From: Martensiomyces pterosporus
Taxonomy: Eukaryota; Kickxellomycota; Kickxellomycetes; Kickxellales; Kickxellaceae
Direction: 5' to 3'
Assembly: GCA_025201845.1 (NCBI GenBank)
Contig: MU603971.1
Coordinates: forward strand, 120,087-136,566
Length of the DNA: 16,480 nucleotides
The position numbers were made by a program, and so were the translations under genes. Each line of letters starts with the position of its first letter. Position 1 is the first letter of the stretch. Below are positions 9,276 through 16,480 of the stretch, one piece after another. Below the pieces are notes generated by a model. That model ran no database searches and had not been told where the DNA came from. It saw only the letters and a list, made by a program, of their open reading frames with translations.

Positions 9276-9325
9276 TTCTCAACAATAGGAATACGACTAC
9301 TTACTGCTTCAACAGCCACCAACGC

Positions 9326-10250
<925 letters not shown>

Positions 10251-10529
10251 TTTTCTGTGCGCAGTTCCTATTTCGTGTTTTCTTGGCTACGCCCTTTTGG
10301 TCTGTTTACAGTCGTGTACCCGTAAACAAATGCGCTTTTCTTCTTGCTAGTGCTCCTGTCCATTCAATGAAACGCTTTGCTTTCTCGCTTTTATTTCTCG
10401 TAATGTTTTTTATTTGAGTATCCAACTTTAACGCGCGCACATATCTCTCTCTATACACAGATTCGCCTTGTGCTCGCAGTCAGCTAGTTAGAGGCGTCTC
10501 CTCGAAAAGGCAGAATCAGACAGCTGGCC
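10251..10529. other. Intergenic region, deaminase to MT-A70-like gene
   Basis: A 279-base space holding the 3' end of the deaminase gene and the promoter of the next one. AT-rich patches (about 10385-10425) could carry cleavage and polyadenylation signals. A CT-repeat with CTATACA (10444-10456) lies about 75-85 bases before the next ATG. No clear TATA box. Confidence 0.4.
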
Positions 10530-12152
10530 ATGGTGGAGACACGCCGTAGACGCCGGCCAAAGACAAATGTCAGGTATGCACCGGGGTTTGGATGCCATTT
10601 GGGGCTGCGTGCCTGCTTTTTCTTTTAGCACAACAAGCAAAGCTGTGCAAATGTGCTAAGGCTACCCTCCTCTTTTGCACGAGGTCTCTAATTCCCGCGT
10701 CTCTGCAGCTGTAGTAACCAGTATTATGTAGGATACGTCGAGGACGACGAGTCTGTCGATGCAATTATGAAAAAGTTTGAGGAGCTTGAGCGCATCGAGA
10801 AGGAGTTTTCGGCGAAGAAAAAGGCCATCGCTGAGGCATCAGGGAGCTCTGCACCAGGCACACCTGCACCATCTAATGGCGGTGCCTCGGGTGATGCTGC
10901 ACCTTTAACCAATGACTCTGGCGACAGTGCCCATGCTACCAGCTCGATGGCATCTGGGGCAGCTGCAGAGGCAGCCGCAGTGGATCATGCGAACGAAGAT
11001 GACGGCAACGAGGGCATGTCTGCAGAGCTGCTTGAAGAAGTATTCAAGCGCACCAGCGCATTCACTGTGCGGGGTGCAATGCTTGATGAGATCGACCTCG
11101 AAGTGATGGACGATGTCGAGCTGTGGGAGGCTGAGGCGGGCAACGCGATTCCTGCCGAATGGGAGGAAGAAGAGGACTATGTCACGCTCCATCTCGACGA
11201 TGATGCCCTTGATGACGAGTTTGGAGTCACTGCGCCTCGCCGCCGCTACCAGAGACGTGAGCCTGGCAAGCATAGCGGCCCCAAGCTCAGCAGCCGCGAG
11301 CAGATCATCCAGAGATACAAGTACATGCAGGTGCGCATACAGGACAGACACGGACACACGTTCTTTGTCAGCCGCAAAGTCAATGCGGTTGACCCAAGCA
11401 TGCCGACATATGTGCGCATTCCTCCAAATCCAATTCCACGTGCATGGGTCAAGCATATCAGACCACTCAATGACGAGGTAGAATCGACTACAACCAATGT
11501 GGCCTCGGGCGTACTGATCCCCAAGCACGAGCCCAAATGGTCCAGATGCATTGACGCTGCTGATACGCTCAGCTACGATTTCTCGTCCTTTGGCCGCACG
11601 TTCCAGTGCGTCTATATGGATCCACCACTGCTGCTTCCGGACGAGGATCCCAGGCCAGGGTACTTTGGAATATCTAAACTCGCTTCGATTCCTGTGGACA
11701 AGCTGCTGGTTCCAGGCGCCTTTCTGTTCACGTGGTGCGAAAAGGAGCTGCTCCCCGATATGTGCGAGCTAGCCGAGCAGCGCTGGGGCCTCAAGTATGT
11801 TGAGAACTTTTGCTGGGTACGCCAGTATACCAACAACCAAATCGCCGCGCTGCCATCCAACTACTTCCGTCGGTCGAAGGTGACGCTTTTGATATTCCGC
11901 CGCGGGGGCGATTTGGAAATGAGGCACCAACGGAGCCCAGACTCGGTGTTTGACTTTGTCAAGCCAAGAATGCCCGGCGACTTGAATGACCGGAAGCCAG
12001 AGTTCTGCTACAACGTCATAGAAACCCTGCTGCCGCGCTCACTGTGCACAGCAGAGCTGCCTAATCCCGACAGGCTGCTGCAGCTATGGATGCCCAGCGA
12101 CAGCCACCGCACCAACTGGACGACTGTTGTCCAGAAGCCTCTCTGCGACTGA
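10530..12152 (+). CDS. MT-A70 family methyltransferase-like protein (DPPL)
   Basis: Predicted 495-residue MT-A70 family protein from exons 10530-10573 and 10709-12152. The 135-base intron has a GTATGC donor and a CTCTGCAG acceptor. Exon 1 supplies a short basic start (MVETRRRRRPK) that could be a nuclear signal; the start ATG has a favourable GCCATGG context. Next come a coiled-coil-like Glu/Lys segment (about 34-57), an Ala/Ser/Gly-rich linker, an acidic stretch (about 105-185) and a basic patch. The MT-A70 fold begins near residue 310: DPPL at 319-322 replaces the DPPW of catalytic members, followed by FLFTWC, ENFCWVRQ and YFRRSKVTLLIFRR. In the last core strand, LQLWMPSDSHRTNW (472-485) lacks the RPGW and GN signature expected for S-adenosylmethionine binding. 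This suggests a structural partner, comparable to METTL14, Kar4 or the MTA9 subunit of the MTA1 DNA adenine-methyltransferase complex. Which clade it belongs to needs a tree. Active catalysis is not excluded because Asp-Pro-Pro is kept. Confidence 0.85.
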
Positions 12153-12574
12153 GATACGCGCTGGTTCTAGCACCCATGCTTCTTTGTTTACGTAGCTTGA
12201 AGCAGTTTGTGTGAAGGGAGGACCAGCACACGGACACCCCAAACACAGCGCCATGACCAATACACATGCTGCTCTTCACTAGCCATTGCTCTGCTTGGCG
12301 CTGAAACATGGCAGCCCCTCCAGCTGAGACGGCTCAGGAACGCAGAGATTGCACAGCCACAAATGCAAACACAGAAAAGGCAGCAGCTGGGCATTGTTTT
12401 TTGTTTGTCCCAGCTTGAGAATACGGACGATTCGTTGTATAAGGGAGGACGAACACATGTGTGCCTGTTTTGCGTACGCCTCCCCTCAGTTCAAACAGCT
12501 GTGTTGCAGCTCTCAATTCTGTGGTGCAGAAGCAGCCACTGCTGGAGCTCCCAGCAATGAGCTTACTTGAGTGC
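12153..12574. other. Intergenic region upstream of lipase L3
   Basis: 422 bases downstream of the MT-A70-like gene and upstream of the L3 TATA box. Overlapping short frames occur on both strands (to about 117 codons) without recognisable motifs. I see no RNA gene or mobile element. Confidence 0.4.
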
Positions 12575-12582
12575 TATAAATA
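12575..12582 (+). promoter_or_regulatory. Probable TATA box of lipase L3
   Basis: TATAAATA lies about 350 bases upstream of the L3 ATG. The distance is larger than for the other lipases, but it shrinks to about 95 bases if the inferred 5' leader intron (12654-12911) is removed. Confidence 0.45.
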
Positions 12583-12653
12583 CGGAACCCCCCAAGGCTG
12601 CCAGGCCACCCCGGTCGAATTTGCTGCATTTCTCTTTGTCCGCACCTTGCAAG

Positions 12654-12911
12654 GTAAGCCGCATAGATATGTCTCGAGTATGGATCCCCTACGCCGGTGA
12701 GACCAGGGTTCAACACGATATTCGCTCTAGCTTCCCTCTGTTTGCTTGGCTGGCAGATCTATGGGCAAGATAAAGTGGGGCTTGGTAATTTTATGTCTGC
12801 AGTCTAGACGTGCCCAAAATGCTGCTTTGCGCCTCGTGCTTTGGCAGTGCAGTCGGTATTAATCTTGTCCGCAATTCCCTGTCTCTGACTTTGCAATGTC
12901 CATGGATGCAG
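12654..12911 (+). other. Possible intron in the L3 5' leader
   Basis: AAG|GTAAGC at 12654 and GATGCAG at 12905-12911 form a consistent donor and acceptor, with a CTGAC branch-like site at 12885-12889. Removing it would leave a leader of about 65 bases between the expected start site (about 30 bases after the TATA box) and the ATG at 12927. This is inference; no transcript evidence is available. Confidence 0.35.
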
Positions 12912-12926
12912 TAGGCTTTTGAACCC

Positions 12927-13894
12927 ATGAATCTCGCTCTTGCTGCACTACTGATTACCCACCTTACGCTGCATGCTTACTCGGAGGCTGCAGACGCCCG
13001 CCTCCAACCCGCAACCCAAGATGAGCTCGAGATGCTAGGGCTCTATGGAGCGTAAGTAGGATATACATAAATTAACTTCCATTGCAGGCACTATAACTGC
13101 GCACTTCAACACCACAGCGCGATATTTACACCAGGCTTGCACCTGCGGATTGACGCAAGTATAGCTATTCGGGCGCTGCATATCTGATAAAGGACAGGTG
13201 GGACTGTGAGCCCGCATGCAAACACCCAGGGACAGAGGGTACAGTTGTGGAGCACAACTGGGATGTTGGCTTTCCTCGCAGTACTGGATACATTGCACGC
13301 AACCCAGCGCAGCGTGTAATCGTAGTTGCATTCCAAGGAACAAACGAGATTGGGCAGTGGATAGACGATCTCGACATCGTGCAGGACAGATGGCCGGAGA
13401 GCGTGCGTGGCTCTTATGTCCATCGTGGATTCTTACGTGGGTATAACAGTGCAAGGGATGGCATTCTGAAAACCGTTGAGCGCCTTGCAGCTAGCTATCC
13501 TACACACTCGATAGCCATTGTTGGTCACTCTCTAGGTGGTGCAAGAGCGACCATTTGTCTGCTGGACCTGTCCATCCAGCTGCCCCACCTGACATCGAGG
13601 CTAAACCTGTATACCCACGGCCAGCCGCGGGTGGGCAACCTGCAGTTCGCACAAGCTGTGAATAAGGTGCCGGTGCCTATGTATCGTGAGGTGTTTGAAT
13701 ACGACATCGTCCCCCGCATCCCCCCTACATTGATGGGGTATGTTCACCACCATATGGAAGCCTGGGTTCACAACAATCAGACAATGCTGTGCTACAACCC
13801 ACCAAAATCAGACGGCTGTGCTGGCGACGGAAGCTTTGAGCACCCACTGTCCATTAGCGACCACTATCTCTACCCGGGACTCCGGCATTACTAG
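12927..13894 (+). CDS. Secreted class-3 lipase L3, two exons, short form
   Basis: Predicted 284-residue secreted class-3 lipase. Exon 1 (12927-13051) encodes a signal peptide (MNLALAALLITHL) and the first helix. A 113-base intron (GTAAGT at 13052, acceptor ATAG ending at 13164, branch-like TTGAC at 13150-13154) is removed, and exon 2 (13165-13894) continues. The junction recreates LYGAYSGAAYLIKD, matching YATYAGAAY in L4, which supports the model. The protein lacks the 45-65 residue pro-region of L1 and L2. It has Cys56 and Cys60, an unusual oxyanion loop FQGT (98-101) in place of W/YRGS/T, Ser164 in GHSLGG, Asp222 in EYDIVP, His275 in SDHYLYPG, and Cys251 and Cys260. It is the most divergent of the four and the only lipase with an intron in its coding sequence. 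The triad is complete, so activity is expected, possibly on a different ester. Confidence 0.88.
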
Positions 13895-14748
13895 CGTTGT
13901 AGAGCAGGTAGAGAAACGTACTTTACGAGTGCTGAATCAATTAATATATGCAACGGCTTGGTTTTTCATGTGTTTGGACATTGCCAATATGCCTGACTGG
14001 ATAGCAGCATGATGCAAAGCGTTCATGCGGATTGCCAGGTGACACGCCAGAGGGCCATGATCTGTGCAGACGGGTTAATGTTTTTTTGTAGCAGAACGGC
14101 GCCATGGGCATGTAAATTGCGCTGCTTGTTCGTCGAGTGCATCTTGCCAAGCTATAGAGATCAGCTATGCACTATTTCAAACAGTCACCTGACACTCACA
14201 GCTTGCTTGGTCCACCGGTTTGTGGTGGTGTAGAAGCGCTTTGATTGGCATGAGCAATGCTAATGGGCAAATGCACAATCAAATGCATCCACACCAACCT
14301 TGTTCATCCTGGGTTGCGGGATTTGGGGGATGCCACGCCCGGACGTATAACGCTTGATAGAAGCCCGATGGCTTTGCAAAGCCTGCCCTTGTTTCTACAT
14401 GATCTGCAGATCATGTAGTGTCTGGTGTGCATGGGAGCACGGGAGTGTAGGACCAGTGGTCAGAAGACTGGCGTAGGGGACGTGTAAATCCTGCGGTGAT
14501 TACGGAGGTACTCGCTGCTTTGGCATTTGGGTGGATCAGCTCAGCAGCTGTATTTGTCGCATAGCCAATCCCAAAAAGAGCCGATACACGCGTGGGCGTG
14601 TGAGAGAATTGAAGCTGCTCGTGGCAATCTTGTGTCGATGGCGGCAATAGACAACACACCAAGTGAAATGCTAGATGCGTCCACGCTGGGAGCAGAAATG
14701 CCTGCTCTGTTTGGCCAAATGAGAGCATCACCGCTTCTGCAGCCTGCA
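13895..14748. other. Intergenic region between lipases L3 and L4
   Basis: About 850 bases containing the L3 3' end and the L4 upstream region. An AT-rich stretch just after L3 (13938-13952) may include the polyadenylation signal. It holds a perfect 24-bp palindrome (14395-14418, separate entry). A 121-codon plus frame (14527-14892) runs through the L4 TATA box and shows no known motif. No gene is called. Confidence 0.45.
14395..14418. repeat. Perfect 24-bp palindrome upstream of L4
   Basis: The half-site CTACATGATCTG is followed at once by its exact reverse complement, with no spacer, 330 bases upstream of the L4 TATA box. A partial copy of the half-site, CATGATCTG, occurs at 14056-14064 in the same spacer. 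It may bind a dimeric regulator or extrude as a cruciform; function unknown. Confidence 0.6.
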
Positions 14749-14755
14749 TATAAAT
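14749..14755 (+). promoter_or_regulatory. TATA box of lipase L4
   Basis: TATAAAT lies 140 bases upstream of the L4 ATG. Position and following leader match the L1 promoter (TATA start to shared leader motif 56 against 57 bases), which supports both assignments. Confidence 0.6.
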
Positions 14756-14804
14756 CGCAGAGCAATTGCCGCCGCCTTCCGCAAACATATCACTTGGACC
14801 GCTG

Positions 14805-14822
14805 TCAACTCCAGCATCTGCG
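14805..14822 (+). promoter_or_regulatory. Leader motif shared with lipase L1
   Basis: TCAACTCCAGCATCTGCG, 16 of 18 identical to the minus-strand copy at 1319-1336 and at the same distance from the TATA box. It marks the duplication as including promoter and leader. Confidence 0.5.
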
Positions 14823-14888
14823 TGCCTCATTTCCCTATCTGTCCTCGACTGGCCCTTCATTAATTGATTATATCTGCCAACAGGTACC

Positions 14889-15743
14889 ATGATCTTCAAG
14901 AACTCGCTTGTCTTTGCTGCCGCGCTGGCTGCGGCAGGTGTTTCGGCTGCTCCAACCCTCCACGTGCGCAGCCAGACGGGGACAACCAGCGGTGACAGCC
15001 TCGTCAAATATGCCACATATGCTGGTGCTGCGTATGGTGTTGTCGACACTACATGGACCTGCTCTGTCAACTGCCAATCGCCTGCTACGGCCGGCACCAT
15101 CGTTGACTACCACTGGGACACGTCCATCGTTAGCAGTTTCGGATATGTTGCCCACAGGGATGACACACAGGAAATCATTGTCAGCTGGCGTGGAACCACT
15201 GCTGTTACGGACTGGATTGAGAACATCACCTTTGACTTAGAGTCATGGCCACAGCAGGTCACCGGCTCCTCCGTGCACACTGGGTTCCATGCTGCTTACG
15301 ACGCAGCGGCAGACAGCATCAAGAATGTTGTTGCTGGGCTTGTGCAGCAGTATCCCAACTACAAGATCGTGCTGACTGGCCACTCACTTGGTGGTGCCGA
15401 GGCAGCAATTGGTGCAGCGGATTTCGCACTGAACCACCCCGAATGGGTCAGCAAGATGGAGCTCTACACTTATGGCGAGCCTCGTGTTGGAAACCCGACA
15501 TTCGCAAACTGGCTGTCGCAGCAAACATTCCCCATCTACCGCGTTGTCAACAAGGGCGATACAGTACCACAGCTTCCGTTGCGAGTGATGGGATTCCAGC
15601 ACCATGCACAGGAGGTGTGGTACAACCTTAGCGGCCAGACTCAGTTCTGCGGCAGCGACGGCGAGAACAAGGCATGCCAGGACAGCCTGAGCCTGTTCCA
15701 ATTGGATGTTGCAGACCATTCGACCTACCCTGGCCTTCACTAG
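14889..15743 (+). CDS. Secreted class-3 lipase L4, pro-region deleted
   Basis: A 284-residue secreted class-3 lipase in one exon, close paralogue of L1. The signal peptide (residues 1 to about 20, FAAALAAAGVSAA) starts as in L1 (M-x-x-KNSLVF). After TLHVR the sequence jumps directly to SQTGTTS. It therefore lacks 45 residues that L1 has at this point, an in-frame loss of 135 bases. The catalytic core is complete: Cys58 and Cys62, oxyanion loop SWRGT (99-103), DWIENITFD lid-like segment with a possible glycosylation site at Asn112, Ser166 in GHSLGG, Asp224 in NKGDT, His277 in DHSTYPG, and Cys254 and Cys263. It ends at TAG directly after YPGLH, and the following codons still resemble the L1 tail. 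The core should fold without the tail, as L2 and L3 also end near this point. Whether it secretes well without a pro-segment is unknown. Confidence 0.92.
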   Translation: MIFKNSLVFAAALAAAGVSAAPTLHVRSQTGTTSGDSLVKYATYAGAAYGVVDTTWTCSVNCQSPATAGTIVDYHWDTSIVSSFGYVAHRDDTQEIIVSWRGTTAVTDWIENITFDLESWPQQVTGSSVHTGFHAAYDAAADSIKNVVAGLVQQYPNYKIVLTGHSLGGAEAAIGAADFALNHPEWVSKMELYTYGEPRVGNPTFANWLSQQTFPIYRVVNKGDTVPQLPLRVMGFQHHAQEVWYNLSGQTQFCGSDGENKACQDSLSLFQLDVADHSTYPGLH

Positions 15744-15788
15744 TTTGTGTTCTACTGGGTGATAGGCAGCTTCTAGCTTATCACTTAA
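15744..15788 (+). pseudogene. Relic of the L1-type C-terminal tail after L4 stop
   Basis: Read in the L4 frame past its TAG, these 15 codons align without gaps to the L1 tail: FVFYWVIGSF, a second stop, then LIT and TAA, against QLLYWAIGNIEAII and TAA. The first stop TAG faces TAC (Tyr330) in L1 and the second faces GAG (Glu341), each one base different. The final TAA codons coincide. Confidence 0.6.
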
Positions 15789-16480
15789 TTGTGATATTTA
15801 GTCTCAGAGGCGTTTGCTTCATTTGAACAAATTGCTAATTTTGCCAATCAACAAAGCTGGTAGTAGCAACTGCTTGTACGCGTTATACAAACCAGAATTG
15901 TCATCTAGTATACTAATATAATCTCTATTCACCCCTCTGAACGTTTCAGTGTTTCCTTGTTTGCGGCCTATCAGCAGAGCAGGCTTTGGTTCTGGCAGCC
16001 TACCTACAGCCTTTCTGTCCGGCCATTTTGGTCGTAAGAGTGCTTTGATAAGCTTTTGTGCAGGTAGTAGACGTCTATACAACCAAATGAATCCACACTA
16101 TAGCATATTACTATTGCGAATGGCTGAGGCAATAGTTAGCAATATAGGTGGCCCAATATATGTGACTATCACATAAATACCGATTGCTAGGCATCGCAGC
16201 ACTGATGCTCCAGTGGGTGGCACACAAATGGCAGTCACAACTGCCATTTCCAGAGGTGTCATGCCGTAGCAGGTATCCTTTCAGACTCGGTGGATTCGTC
16301 ATGTACCCGTGTCAGCTCTGAAGGACGGTGGCATTGGTATTGTAGTTCGGCTCAATGGTAGTTCCTGAGGTTCCTTGCAGCTGTTCTCACATACAGTGGC
16401 AGATACTTTCCACAGTGGTTCGGGCGGACACGGATGCCTCTTCACAGTCAACTCGCTCCCATGGTTCTCATGGTTCTGGT
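15789..16480. other. Right-edge AT-rich non-coding region
   Basis: About 690 bases downstream of L4. The first 400 are clearly more AT-rich than the genes. Weak frames exist (minus 15819-16082, 87 codons with Lys/Arg-rich sequence; plus 15949-16176, 75 codons), but I recognise no domain. A minus frame also runs in from the right edge to about 16300. It contains the hairpin at 16226-16249. No intact mobile element is visible. Confidence 0.4.
16226..16249. repeat. Perfect 10-bp-arm hairpin downstream of L4
   Basis: The arms AAATGGCAGT (16226-16235) and ACTGCCATTT (16240-16249) are exact reverse complements around a CACA loop. It lies 483 bases after the L4 stop. It could be a structured RNA element or a remnant of a small inverted-repeat transposon; function unknown. 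Confidence 0.55.

Larger units (their letters stand above)
8859..9325. promoter_or_regulatory. Divergent promoter region, EFL1 and cytidine deaminase
   Basis: A 467-base region separates the two divergent start codons. On the EFL1 side it holds a T10 run (8907-8916, poly-A on the EFL1 strand), the kind of tract that excludes nucleosomes, and an imperfect dyad at 8931-8959. On the deaminase side a 10-bp tandem repeat lies at 9256-9275. No clear TATA box is present, unlike the lipase genes, which fits housekeeping promoters. Confidence 0.5.

Noticed and set aside
12700..12720. GGTTCAA-like B box, considered as a tRNA gene
   Set aside because: The B box is incomplete and no A box or cloverleaf can be formed around it.
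13052..13087. Shorter first intron for L3 (36 bases, ending at TTGCAG)
   Set aside because: It leads to a stop and loses the conserved AYSGAAYL segment that the 113-base intron restores.
14527..14892. Plus-strand frame of 121 codons upstream of L4
   Set aside because: It runs through the L4 TATA box and leader, and shows no family motif.
15819..16082. Minus-strand frame of 87 codons rich in Lys and Arg, considered as a retroelement fragment
   Set aside because: No reverse transcriptase, integrase or capsid motif could be identified, and no terminal repeats are visible.

Overview
The window looks like nuclear DNA of a fungus, most likely an early-diverging lineage. A member of Kickxellomycotina such as a Coemansia relative is plausible, but this is inference. 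The basis is short GT-AG introns, TATA boxes well upstream of ATG codons, a eukaryotic elongation-factor-like GTPase, an MT-A70 family protein and secreted fungal class-3 lipases. No bacterial operons, CRISPR arrays, tRNA or rRNA genes, or intact transposons were found.

Layout, left to right: lipase L1 (184-1218, minus), lipase L2 (2758-3801, minus), EFL1 ribosome-biogenesis GTPase (5121-8858, minus), a divergent intergenic region (8859-9325), cytidine deaminase (9326-10250, plus, five exons), MT-A70-like protein (10530-12152, plus, two exons), lipase L3 (12927-13894, plus, two exons) and lipase L4 (14889-15743, plus). Everything left of about 9 kb reads leftward and everything right of it reads rightward. 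Three housekeeping genes are therefore bracketed by two outward-facing pairs of secreted lipases. The outermost two, L1 and L4, are the most alike and also share a promoter and leader motif.

The lipases all carry a signal peptide, a GHSLGG nucleophile elbow, the Asp and His of the triad, and two cysteine pairs. They differ in pro-region, oxyanion loop and C-terminal tail, so the cluster appears to have been duplicated and then diversified. L4 lacks a 45-residue pro-segment present in L1. It also stops at a TAG codon that lies in frame with a recognisable relic of the L1 tail.

The central genes are unrelated in function: 60S subunit maturation (EFL1), pyrimidine salvage (cytidine deaminase) and an adenine-methyltransferase-like protein. 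The last has a DPPL motif and an altered C-terminal core, which suggests a partner subunit rather than an enzyme. Intergenic spaces of 0.4-1.4 kb hold TATA boxes, two perfect dyads and two very small candidate reading frames, but no further convincing gene.
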